A stretch of DNA of 64,000 nt from the NCBI GenBank assembly GCA_038496675.1, contig CM076654.1, positions 14,158,207 through 14,222,206 of the forward strand. Reading direction: 5' to 3'. Below, one piece after another: positions 26,172 to 39,000 of this stretch. This DNA comes from Rachycentron canadum (taxonomy: Eukaryota > Chordata > Actinopteri > Carangiformes > Rachycentridae). Position 1 is the first letter of the stretch, and the number at the start of each line of letters is the position of its first letter. Position numbers and translations under genes: made by a program. The notes beneath the pieces were generated by a model. That model did no database searches and had not been told where the DNA came from. It saw nothing but the letters and a program-made list of their open reading frames with translations.

Positions 26172-27785
26172 ACAGGCTCAACAACACCATTGGTGAATGT
26201 ATGTTTGTCTATATTTGACAATGTTGGTTGTAGGAAATATTTACATTTTAGATAGTCTTCACTAAATGTTAGTAAATATTAGTCTCAAAAACTTTCCTAT
26301 GAGAATTCTGCCACTGACATAGTAAAACAAGGTGAACAGAAATGAAATTGTTTATCTGAAGTGTCTTTTTATGCCAAACCATGATGGTGAGTGTTCAGCG
26401 CTGAGCACCATCATTGTAACATAACTGCAATTTTATCCTCCACTATTTTGGAGTTGGGACATAAACCACATCTCAAAACCTGTGAAAATAAATGCAAAAC
26501 TAAGTGAGACACCTGTCTCGCCTATACGCCTATAAGTGAGACATGTTTTTTTTATTCATGAATAATTTGACCTGACCATTTAACAAAGACCCAGACTTTT
26601 ATTTTGAAGGCGAAGAGTTCCTGCTGTGGCGTAAACACTGAGCTAACGTAAGTTAAGACTTGTACTTCATTAATGTCTACAGTTTTATTTGCAGATAAAT
26701 CAGTGTTGTAACATCGCTCATCGGTGTGAACCTTAAAATGTGATTTCCAGTAAAACCAGTACAGATCAGCGCAGTTAGTTTGTGTCGTAGCTTCAAATGT
26801 TGGCAGCTTGTGTAGCTGTTGTGTTTGTAGCAGAGAAGATTAACAAAGTCGGTGAGAAGTTAATAAGATTGGCATCGTGTAACCTATTTTATCTACTACA
26901 CAATAAACCACATAAATTTAGATTTCTGATTCAATTGCATCACTAATATCTATTTACAAGGGGCCGCGCAACCGGATGAACTTTGATCCAGATTTGTGAT
27001 GATCGCTAACCAAGTTACTTTGTTTTGTTTTTTTTGTTTACTTTGTTTACCTTTTCTTTAGACCTACTGAATTAACTAGACAATATTATAAATAATATTG
27101 TTGTCAAATGTATTTATAATATTGGCTAGTTAATATTATTATCATATTATCATTAGTATGGCTGGATATCACTGAAAGTCATTACTTGTTTGTGTTTTCC
27201 TGAAAAAAGTTCCTGGACAGAACTAGTTTGCTGCTAAATTAAACTAATTTATCAACTGTATATTGATCTTGTTTAGGAAATTTTAGCCCCTCTGTTTATA
27301 ATATGAATATACTATGAGGTTAAATGCAGCACATCCATAATATGAATAAATATAAATTCTGTTTAAAACATTAAAGTTGTGGGTTCATAACTTGGTAAAT
27401 TGTGTAGTGAACAAATGTAGATCAAGTGCTTAAGAGCTGTTAACACTTTTCCATAGAGTTTATTAATAGTGCTTGATAATTATCATTAGCTTTAAAAATG
27501 CAAATATGAAGCACATTTATTTCCTGCTCTGTCTGAATGTCCTGTAATGTATGTGCTGTTGCATCATTTCTGACTTTTTGTTGTAAAAATAAAAATAAAA
27601 CAATCTGTGTAACCTATGATGTGTTTCAAAAATGCAAAATATTATATGTAGAGGAAGGAGGAACTAAAGCTAATGCTGAATAATCCTATTCCTGTAAATG
27701 ATGAATGAAGGAATGAAACCAAGCTGGTTGCTTTCAGCCGATTCTCATTACACTGTAGTGATTGTCTCAACTCAGGTCTGGAGCC
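26172..27785. other. intergenic spacer and presumed promoter of the AidB-like gene
   Basis: AT-rich spacer. A possible noncoding first exon lies around 26590-26650, with CTAACGTAAGT resembling a splice donor. No coding gene or clear repeat is visible. Confidence 0.35.
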
Positions 27786-30700
27786 ATGTCAGTGCACACA
27801 GCCATCCTGAGCCGCCGAGTATCTGGAGGCTGCTGCAGGGTGTGGTGTGGTGTTTCTCAACCACTTGTCCACATCAGATCAGCCAGTGTAGCTGAGCCAG
27901 GAACAAGAAGATCTGATGAAGAACACGTCTGGGAGGTTGCGAGCTACATACCATTTTCCAGAGCCAGCATAGGGTCTTTCTTTCAGGAAAGGCCTGTGCT
28001 GAGGAACCCTTTTCTAGAGGATGCCTTGCTCAGAGGATACCTCAGGAGACACCTGCCCCAGGAGGTGAGCACAGCTGTGTCTTCAGCTGGTTTTGTTCCA
28101 GGGTTCATCTCACATTAAATCCAACTAAAAGCATTTGCATTTGTGACTCCCTGAGTCAAAAGCCAGGTAGGAGCTGTCTTGTCAGGCCAATAATCTATGT
28201 TAACATACAGTCTATCTATATACTTCACAGCCAGTACTCTCAGACCTGTGTGCATTTGGAGAGCGTGTGGCCAAAGAGGTGGAGGGGTGGGGCAGGGAGT
28301 GTGAAGTTACTCCACCACGCCTGGTACATTTTGACCCCTGGGGTCGCAGAGTGGACCACATCGTGACCTCCCCAGCCTGGAAACGAATGAAAGACCTGTC
28401 AGCTCAGGAAGGACTAGTTGCAATTGGTTATGAGAGGTCATTTGGAGAGTGGAGGTTAGTAGACTCCTCCACTTCTTTTTTCAGTTAAGCTAATAGTTCA
28501 CTAAAATGTGTTTTCAGTTCATCTTGGTGAATGAGAACGTGTGTGTTTGTTCTTGTTTCAGTCGTGTGTACCAAATGAGCAAGCTCTACATCTTCTCTCC
28601 CTCCTCTGGCCTCTACACGTGTCCTCTGGCCATGACTGATGGAGCCGCTAAAGTCATCCAGGTGCATCAGGAAATCACAGCCTCTGACTAACATTGTGTA
28701 CTGTATGTCTTAAACCAGAACCATCATTATTTTGTCAACAAGCTAAACTCTGATCACGAGGTGATGTTACTTGAACAGCAGCTGTATTTACATGTACCAG
28801 TATAATGACAGAGATGGATTATGGGACATCTCATTCTTTATTGCTGTATCCAAAATCTGTGCTTGTGAATATAATTCATGTAGTGATTGTCTTGCTGTGT
28901 GTGAAGTCCAAAGGGGCTGTGTGGCCAGCAGATGAAGCCTACAGTCGTTTAACCACTCGTCACCCTGAGCGTTTCTGGACGTCTGGACAGTGGATGACAG
29001 AAAGACAGGGAGGATCAGATGTGGGTCAGTAGTGACACTAACAGTTAAAGCAATGTCAACTTCATCCTTCATCCATTAGAAGTTACTTCCAGCAGTGGCT
29101 GCTTTGCATATTTGAAAGGACTTATATTTAATAAAGACAAACTTATTCAGTACATTTATGTTCCAGCTGATGCTTCATTCTTGTTAAATGAGAATGTGGA
29201 GGGATCGTTTTCTGTTTTTTGGTTTTGTCATGCAGAACAAGAGTAACTGTTGTTATGCTTCATGAGTTTATTCTGATTTATCCTGTCATCAGGCAGCGGC
29301 ACAGAGACTGTGGCTGCTCCACAATCAGATGGTTCGTACAAACTTCACGGCTTCAAGTGGTTCACCTCTGCTACAGACGCAGACATGACTCTCACACTGG
29401 CCAGAGTGAAGGACAGAGCGGGTGCAACCACACCGGTACAACTCACTTCTCACACCTGCACTCTTTTCATCAGTCTGTCCTTAAATCACAAGCGATCCTA
29501 CGGCCCTGTGTGTGTGTGTGTGCCCATCTCTGTCCCACAGGGTAGCAGGGGTTTGTCTCTGTTCTATGCAGAGGTGACTCGAGATGAGGATGGCAGACTG
29601 AGGGGTATAGAGGTTCAAAGACTGAAGGACAAGCTGGGCACACGTCAGATGCCAACTGCTGAGCTGTTGCTGGACGGTCTTCCAGCACACAGGGTCAGTT
29701 ACACATTTATTACAGGAATTATTAACAGTGGATTCTTCTCTTTTTTTATGCAGATCTAAAAAATTCCTATGTTACAGTGAAGTTACACTAGGTCAGGTGC
29801 AGCTCACTCACTTAATATTAAAGGCTTGTGCAGTGGGAATAAGCTTAACCATCTGGTGATATTCTGCCAACTGGAAAACCTGTGATTTTATTTGCTAATC
29901 TTCTAAAACAAAGAGTTATTTCCTGATAGAAGATTAGAAATAGACCAACAAATGAAATGAATGGAGGGAGGCAAACAGATGGAAACCATATGATATAGTC
30001 ACGGAATAGTGTTGATATCAGAAATATTATATAATAGAGCAATTAATGTCAATTAATAGCTTAGTCATAGTACATTGTGTTACCAGTTTGTATTCAAAAA
30101 AAACTTGACCTGTTTATTCAAAGAGGAAATTATAGTTTATGTGACAGATGTCAAACAAGCTGCCAGTTAAACTTGATAAAAATAATTGATTACATTGTTT
30201 GTGAACTTTATAAAGTTGTTTCACCATTATCTCTGTTGAAAACAATCAAAAACTGATATTTAGTATTTACACTTTCTGGAGGATAATTAATTTGGTCTTT
30301 TTTCCAGTGTGAACATGCTACTTCTACTAATAGTTTGTGGCCTTTGTGTAGTATAGATATGTTCAGGGCCTGCGGTATAATATAAGATGACCAGCTTCTC
30401 TTACCTCATGAGGACCATTTTTATTTGGGAATACAGTGCTGCCTGTTATAGAAACAAAGACTTCTTGAATGCATTTTCTTTGTTATTTAATTGTTCTGTT
30501 GTTCATATTCCTTCTCTACATCAATAGCTCTCAGAGGAAGGGAGAGGTGTGGCCTCCATCGCTAACATGCTGACTATAACCAGGATTCACAACAGTGTTT
30601 CTGCAGCAGCTGCAATGAGAAGGCAGGATACAACTCATAAGACTGCACAGCTTAATAAAAACATACCAAAAATAAGCTAATTAATAATAACATGTGTGAT

Positions 30701-32304
30701 TGTGTGTGTTCACAGGGTGGTCCAGTTAGCTCGTGACTATGCCACCCGCCGCACTGCCTTTGGAAAGCTTCTTAAAGACCACCCACTACACATGCAGACT
30801 CTGGCTAGGATGGAGGTAAACTGACGGGGTTAACAAACTACACATACAGTGCACTCTTTACAGTGTTTACACCCCCTTCTGTCCTGCACAGGTGGAGACT
30901 CGTGGAGCGTTCCTCCTCGTGATGGACGTGTGTCGTCTTTTGGGCCGTGAGGAAAGCGGCATGGCAACCCAGCTTGATACCCACCTCCTGCGTCTGCTCA
31001 CTCCTGTGGTCAAACTGTACACTGGGAAGCAGGTGCATGACTTACACAAGTACAGTTTGTGATATCAAAGTGTTGTTTGATATTCCTGCAAACTACCCTT
31101 ACCCTCCTTGTTTTGCTTCATGTCAGGCTGTGGCTGTTGTGTCAGAGGGTTTGGAAAGCTTTGGTGGACAGGGCTACATCGAGGACACCGGGTTGCCCGT
31201 GCTGCTTCGTGACGCACAGGTGGGGCCAATATCAAAGTACTAAAAATGTTTTTTTTTTTTTTTTTTTTTTACAATTTTCAAGCTTATGTGTCTCTTTCTC
31301 TCAGGTGTTGAGTATTTGGGAAGGTACAACAAATGTCCTGTCTCTGGACGTGCTGCGCTGTGTGGCTCGTAGCTCGGGAATGGTTCTTCACGCTTACTTC
31401 GCCCATGTTAAGGTACGGGCCCAAAGAATGAGCCCATCTGACAAGTGTCATAACTAATCTGTGACAGAGCTGAACAGGAATGTGAAGTGCACTTGTTTTC
31501 CTCTTCTTTAAGGCCCTGCTTGTGGGTGCATCAAGTGTTTCCTCTTTGGCCCCAGCAGTGAGTACAGTAGACAAAGCTCTTTCTGAACTGCAGAAGTTTG
31601 TTCAAGAAGCAGCTACCAGAGCACCCAGCTACCTGGAACTGGCAGCCAGAGACCTGGCATACAGCCTGGCTCGCATCTACACTGGTAGGTAAACAAACAC
31701 AGATAATATTAGACCTGCAACAATTAGTCGATCAGGTGATACCTTAATGAATTAGCAAAAAATGATGAACCATCTCTGGTGTCACCTTCTCAAATGTGAG
31801 GATATGATGCTTTCCTATGTTACATACAAGTGAACAAAGTTTCTTTTTGGTTTGGACTGATATTTGAGAATATAGACAACAGATGTTTCTTACTATTTTA
31901 CATTTTATAAACCAATCAATAAGTCAATTAATCAAGAAAAAAAATCTGTGAAATCTGTTACTACACCCACCGGCTCTGTGCCGACTGTCTGTCTGTCAAC
32001 AGGTGCTCTTCTCATTGACCATGCTTGTTGGAAAGGAGCCTCTCCATCTGACACCTACGCTGCTCTCAGGTAAAAAAAAAAAAAAAAACAGGAAAAAAGA
32101 AAAAAAAAGAAAGAAAAGAAAAAACATTTTCCTTGGTCTCATGTTTTAAACAAAACAATTCATCATGTGTTTTTATTGTCCTTCATCAGATGGTGTGAGC
32201 AGGATTTGTGTCCTGTGGTCACTAAACAGGCGAGAGGCTGCTATGATCCCAGCACCGCACCACTTGATGCTGCTCTGGTGTACGACCAGCCGACCCAAAG
32301 CTGA
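27786..32304 (+). CDS. AidB/ACDH-11-type acyl-CoA dehydrogenase, probably mitochondrial
   Basis: Flavoprotein of the acyl-CoA dehydrogenase superfamily, closest in motif pattern to E. coli AidB and nematode ACDH-11, not to the human ACADM/ACADVL/ACAD10/ACAD11 groups. Exons 27786-28064, 28231-28454, 28562-28661, 28907-29024, 29293-29435, 29541-29693, 30528-30622, 30716-30815, 30892-31032, 31127-31219, 31305-31412, 31513-31684, 32003-32069 and 32190-32304 give 635 aa. The first ~35 residues are rich in Arg and Ser with no acidic residue, like a mitochondrial targeting peptide. Family signatures are FWTSGQWMTERQGGSDVG, LHGFKWFTSATDADMTL, AAMRRVVQLARDYATRR, ESFGGQGYIEDTG and SIWEGTTNVLSLDVLR; the Glu of WEGTTN sits at the usual ACAD catalytic-base position. 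The substrate is unknown; ACDH-11 binds medium- to long-chain acyl-CoA. The exon 4 acceptor (gtgtgaag, 28906) is weak, and intron 7 has a GC donor. Confidence 0.88.
31708..31945. mobile_element. possible hAT-like non-autonomous DNA transposon fragment
   Basis: The intron 31685-32002 of the AidB-like gene holds GACCTGCAACAATTAGTCGAT at one end and ATCAATAAGTCAATTAATC at the other. These flank a body with CTTCTCAAATGTGAGGAT. It resembles the abundant teleost repeat that starts with GCAACTAACGATTA and ends in TTAATCGATTA. Class is inferred from memory of that repeat. Confidence 0.4.
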
Positions 32305-32968
32305 TCGTTCACTGACTCTTTCACTTCCTCTGACATTTATGTGCCTCACTTTAATTCTGTGGCAGAACTCAACACTGTATCCCACTGTTTTTTGTAGATG
32401 ACTGAGACCATGTTTTTGAAAAATGAAGAATTCAATAAGCACAGCAATGACGATAAAAATAAATGTGTTTATGGGAAACTTTTATGTAATTTGGTGTTTT
32501 TGATAATATTTGTATTTTTGTCTACAATAAATATGGAACTATGGATTCACATTTTTTGCTAAGTAAAAGATTTGTGGAGGCCTGTAAGATATATGATTAA
32601 ATCATGAGCCCAGGATTTTCGCAGTCATGTCATTAGATAGTTAACAAACATTAAAGGCAAGAGTAAGAAAACATCAACAGACCTGAAATGAATTAGAGCA
32701 CAGGTCAAGTCAGGAAAGAGGAGCCCTGACTGATACACGGTGCCTTCAAGAGCTGTTGGAAAAATAACAAGCTCCAAAACCATGTGAAACGAGTAATTTA
32801 TCAATTAATAAGCCACTTCATTATTTTAAATCACCCAAGGATTTACACTGTATAATTATTAATTACTGTATAATTGTGTTCTGAGATGAAATCAGGGCCA
32901 AGCATGCTGACAATGCTAACGAGTGATTAGAGAAAAAGTAGATCTCTCTCTCTCTCTCCCTCCCCAGA
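32305..32968 (+). terminator. 3' UTR of the AidB-like gene and spacer
   Basis: AATAAA occurs at 32458-32463 and 32526-32531; either could end the transcript. The rest is AT-rich with no coding potential. Confidence 0.55.
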
Positions 32969-32969
32969 C

Positions 32970-33062
<93 letters not shown>
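32969..33062. repeat. (GATA)n tetranucleotide microsatellite
   Basis: About 23 uninterrupted GATA units, preceded by a short (CT)n run at 32943-32959. It lies about 400 bp upstream of the SLC8B1 start codon. Minus-strand frames across it encode a Tyr-Leu-Ser-Ile repeat and are not genes. Confidence 0.97.
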
Positions 33063-33063
<1 letters not shown>

Positions 33064-33471
33064 CAAGTCAAAGCTAACATTAGTCCTGAGGCAGCAGACA
33101 CTCACCAAAGGTCACAGTTTCCTCTGTTATATGTGGCATATTTCTGTTCCTTTTCAGGTGCTGCGCTGAACCGAATTTACGAGCGGCCGTGAATGCGGCA
33201 CACGGCCGGTTGTGAAAACGGTGGGTGTGGTTTGAGGCGAGCGGTGCGTTCACGACCGTAGAGACTGACCGAGGCGGAGGAAGAGGTCGACCTCCCCGGT
33301 CACGTCCAACCAAACCCACGACATCAGCGGCAGCTTCAGGGGACGTGGGGTCTGAGAGCAGTTTGGTGAAGCTCAGTGTGGTTTCACCTGAGAGGTCCGG
33401 AGACAGCACTCAAACACAGCCCGACCCAGTCCCGTCAGCAAAATGGTGGCAGCTCCGGGATAAAGTGAATC

Positions 33472-35935
33472 ATGTTTTCTGCTGTTTTCCTGTCACTGCT
33501 GCTGGTGTCGTGTCACCAGCGGGTCGCCTCCGGATCTCGTGTCCGCTGGAACCGGCCTGGTGTCGGATTAGAGCCGCGGCCCCCGAACCACAGCCCGCTG
33601 GACATGATGAGCCACAGCGACGTCGACAAGGTTTGATCCCCACAAAACATGTCAACTGGTGCTCGAGCGCGTGCGTGTTTGCCTGAAGTTATCAGCCTCT
33701 CAGCAGATTTTCTTACATGATAAGAGACCAGAGACACGACTGAAGTGTTTAATCTAATATCACATCAGAGCAAGACACAGGTGGAGAGAAGTGTTAGTTT
33801 AATTTACACTGAGGATATTGTTATATATGTAAATGTAACCAAAGCCTACTTCACACTCACTCAGACGAAGGTCTCCGCAAGGTTTCTTTATTTTCAATAT
33901 ATGAAATAAATCCATGAGTTGAATCCAAATCTCACCAAAGGTCCCAGTTCCACTGTGTGGTAGTTAATATGTGCTAATCTGATGAACTGTAATGTTGTTG
34001 TTTTTAAGGTTAAGTGCCTCTAAAGTTTAATATAAAATAATAATATTAAAGTTTCTATTATTTCCCTTGGCATGGTGCACACTCTCAGTGAGGTACATTT
34101 ATTACAGCAGCTCTCACAACATCACATTGAATTGTGTTTTTAATATTCTTCTCCCGGTGTGTTTGTAAACAGTGTGGGTCAAACATTAGATACACTTCAC
34201 AGTACAGTGCAGTCCAGCTTAATGCCACTGCAAAGTACAACCTCAATAATGAACATAATATATATGTTAGTGCCTGTCTGAGATCAAAGGAAGCATCATC
34301 ATCTTGCATCATGTTTTCAGTGGTTGTACCCAGTACAAGAGTCTTATGAGTCTATATACTGTGACACAACATTTGTTTCTTAACTGTCTGTGGGTATATT
34401 TTGCCATTGAAGGCCATGTTGCAAATCAATAAGCTGGGCTGCTTTAAAGCCATATGGTCCCGCTGATTAGTTTTGCCCCACAGCAGATTATTATCCCTGT
34501 GATGCTCATAGTGATGTCTTTAATACTTTGAATTTATGAATTCTTAACAAGTAAATATTTGTTCTTTTAACTTTAATAAATCACTATAACAATGTTAAGA
34601 CTTTGTTAAAAAATGTTTCTAATTTGAGTCTGTTTGTGTGTGTGTGTGTGTGTGTGTGTACTCAGTGTGATGTTGTGATGAACCTTAGTGCTGCCGACCG
34701 CTGTGCATTTGTGCAGAATACTCCAGATTGTAAGACGGAAGATGGCTTCATCAACTACCTTAATGTGGTCTTCTGTCTGCTTCCTCCCAACCTCACACCT
34801 CTCACGGTCACTCTCTGTGTAAGTGTGTATGTGTGTGTGTATGAATGGACAGGCATCGCTCTGCATCTCAGTAGCACTAGCTGATTTTTTTTTTTGAGAA
34901 AGTTGCTGTAGGAGAACTAGTAATGTTCAAATATCTCATTTATTTCACTCTTTGCTTAATAACGGCTTTTCATAAGGATGCATGAACTTCTTGAATTTCT
35001 CATCAAACCTTGTTGTTTGATGAGTGTGTAAAAAAAATTATCTGTCTGCATTAAAGATTAGAAACAATAGGATCATTGTCTTCAGGTCATGTTTGTCAGT
35101 TTCAGGTTATTCTGCCTAAATTTGGTTTATAAAATGTTCTTCTGCACGTTGTAAAAAAAGGAATCTGACTTTTACTTTTCTCTGCTTTGCCACAGATTAT
35201 ATGGATGTTCTTTCTGTTTGTCATTCTTGGACATGCAGCATCTAAGTTGTAAGTATTTTTCATGTTGGCACTTCCCCTTTAGGATTGGGCAATCTCTCAC
35301 AGTTCATAAATCATTTATTTTCACTGGTTAAAGTGAAACCACCTCATTTACAGGCCCCACACAAGCCGACAGCACACAGTCACAGACTCAGTGCAGTCAG
35401 CTTTATAGTCACATGAAGAAGAGTCACATGATTTTTATCATTTAACTGGAGTTGTGAGATTGAGATTTCCTGAAAGGAAGCATGGTTTGTTCTGCATTTC
35501 TACTCCTCTTTACACACTGAACCAACACTAGTGCACTACAGTAGTTGGATGATAAAGAAGCTGTTGTGTGTTTGCAATGAAATATCCTGAACTTCTGTAA
35601 AATATTTTATGGAAATTCTGGGATGTGAGCATACTCACTAAAAGTTTTCTTTTTTCTCCTCAGTTTCTGTCCCAACCTGTCGGCCATCTCCACAAGTTTG
35701 CACCTCACACACAATGTGGCCGTATCCTTTATGTCTGTTCTATAATTAATGGTTTTTGTGACATTTTTTTGAATGTTATTATTTATTTGTGAGGAATATT
35801 TTCTTTGACTTGTGCTGAGGGTGTGACGTTTCTGGCTCTTGGTAATGGAGCGCCTGACATCTTCAGTGCCATGGCAGCTTTTTCCCACCCACACACTGCT
35901 GGGCTTGCTATTGGAGCCCTATTTGGTTGGCACGC

Positions 35936-36016
<81 letters not shown>

Positions 36017-39000
36017 AAGAAAAGTAAACGGATCAAGCGTTTTAATTTGAAAGCCTGGTTGGATTTTCTCTGATCTCTCTGTCTCCCTCGACAGGAGCTG
36101 GTATATTTGTTACCACAGTTGTTGCAGGCAGCGTGGCGCTGGTCAAGCCTTTTAATATGGCCTCGCGTCCATTTCTGCGTGATGTCATCTTCTACATGGT
36201 TGCAGTGTTTTGGACTTTTCTCATGCTGTACAGAGGAACTACCACACTGGGAGAAACACTAGGTATATAGTGGGCGCACGCACATACATACACAGTGGGG
36301 CATTGACTATGCTTTTCTGTTTTAATATAATGAAATTAATTTCTGTCAAATTTATTTAACGAAGACGACATAAATGTAATTTAAATGTTCTGTAAATGAT
36401 CATCAATGCCACTCTTAACATTAGATGTTGCATTAGACCTCCACCGTCTCAGACAATGGCCATTTCTTCGTCAGCCACACCTCTGGCCTCCATCAGATTT
36501 GTCGCACTAATTCATAATATTGGTAACAGCAAGTCGGCTAACTTTATCACGCTACTGTAGCTGTTGCTAATGATTAATTAATTGACGATTGATTAATTCA
36601 CCAAATTTAATTCAATCTAATAAATTTAATTTGATCAGTTAAATTTCATTTAACCTGCTCAACTGGGTGATTTAACTCAATTCAAACTTAAAGCCCAGCT
36701 TCCTGCCCTCATGTTTCATACATGTCTGCAACACAGCTGCAGCCTTTGGCTCTGTATTAGATGTTAATACTGGATAATAGATTTTATATGATTTATTTCT
36801 GCAGGTCATTCCCTTGGATCACTACTTCTATACATTTATTGTAATATACAATACATTGCATTAAATATAATTACATTGAGTGACATATTATTTATTTTAT
36901 TTTATTAATTTCATCCAATTTAATATAATTGTATAAATTTATCCCAATTTATCTTATTTTCTTTAACTCAATTCAAATTATTTGAGTAGTAATTCTCTTT
37001 ACTTAATGAATGTCATTTAATTACTTTTTTGTTTATTCTAAGTGAAAGTTGACATATTTTAATTCAATCAAATTTTATTTATTTCAAAACAATTAAAATA
37101 ATGTAATTTTCTTTTATAAATGTATTTTTATTCATTTAGGTCAATAAAATTTCCTTTTTCTTTAATTCCTTCACAACAAAAGTCTTCACAACATTATACA
37201 TTTACATACATATACATATTGTCCATCATATACATACATATTATAAAAAAATCATAAAACCATGGGGCTATTACTACTACCAGTTTAACCATAAAACTTA
37301 CCTAAAAGAAAAAAATCTGGGACATGCACACCTACGTGATTTTCTATCAATGTGCATATTTTGGTACAAATTCCAAACCAGACAGAAAAATATGAAAAAT
37401 CCCTTTTATTTACTGATCCAGGTGGCCTTGAGTGTTTCTTTCTGGTGCCAACATCATCTGCCTCCTCTTGCAATCTAAGCAATTTTCTCACAATCCCAGA
37501 GCGCAGGTCAAAAGGTCACCTAGCCGTACTTTTCCGTGAATCATGTAGTGGTGATGCACCTAAGGCAGGAGCCACATCTTGTGTGTTTAAGTATAAAAAT
37601 CTCTTTTTTTTTATTTGCAGTAATATAACTTTACTTATAATTTTACTGGTCTCATTATAGTCTCTGGACTATAAAACATTGTTTTGGGGGGAATTTTTTT
37701 TTATCAGTCACATTTGAACTGTTACATAAATGCATTTTATGTGATATGACTAAACATTTGTACATTTTTATAGGTGCCTGTGAGATTTTTCATGGATTTA
37801 GGATACTTGCAGCTTTATACTTTGAATTAGGCAAAAGAGAAGTCAGACTGGAAAAGAGAAAAACAGTACACAGAGTATAAAAGGTGCTAAACCAATTGAA
37901 TGCATTAAAAATTGTGTGCACCACTCATCATTTTCATCACTTATCCATTTTTATGTCTTTACACACAGCAAATACAGCCACTGTATCAAGTTTGCAGTTT
38001 TACACCAAGCTCTCAGTATTGTTATAGTTTTAACTTGAAACTCTTCTAATTAAACTGTTTCATTTCCTCTTTCTAGGGTATTTAAGCCTTTATGTGGTAT
38101 ATGTATTGACTGTTATCATCAGTGCATATATCTACAACCGGCAAAAACATTCAAGGAACACGAGTGACCAGAACATTGCACATGTTCCAGGTTAGAAACA
38201 AACGTACAAATACACGCAGACAAAACAACCAAAACTATGTTCCAAAATTGCCAGGGATCATATCTTTTTTTTCTTTTCTGCAGAGATTCATTCATCTGAC
38301 TCATCTGATGATGATGATTATGTCCCCCCCCTTGCTGTTGGGACCATTCAGCAAGAGTATGGTAGGAAAGCAGCAGTCAATGTCTTGTGAACCAGAATGT
38401 AAATTAATATACACCAGGATTTTTCTGCACGATCAGGACCATAACATGCACATGAGTTTATGTTTTTGTGGGTGTTTCAGATTCAGAGCACAGGCCTCTG
38501 CTGCCATACTCTGGGTCCACAAGTCAGATCCTGATGAGCTCTCTGAATCCGGTGGACAACAGGAAGTGGAGCAGGAAATCATGGCGGTGGAGAGTGTTAA
38601 AAGTACTGAAGGTGTGTGTAAATAGCTCAGAGTCTGGATGAAGCTATTTGGAAAGCAAACAGTTAAAACTGTTCTCAAAATGTAAATTATCTTTCAATTG
38701 TGTCCTGCACTCATCAGACACCTCTAGAAGTCCTGCTGCTACTTTGTATCCCTGTAGTCAACCCCAAAAAAGAAGATAAGAACTGGAGACGCCCACTAAA
38801 CTGCCTTCATCTGATCACTGCTCCACTGGTGTGTGTGCTCACCTTCCAGTCTGGAATATGTAAGTGCAAAACCTTTGAAGATAAAGACACACTGAGATAC
38901 TGCATTACTACATCATTACTAGATGTAATATGTGGTTAAATCATTACCCTGCAATATCCTCCTTTTCTTTCTTCACCTTCCACTGTTTTTTTTCTGATTA

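Noticed and set aside
28662..28691. AidB-like protein ending at VHQEITASD with a stop at 28689
   Set aside because: This is read-through into intron 3. Family motifs continue in frame from 28907.
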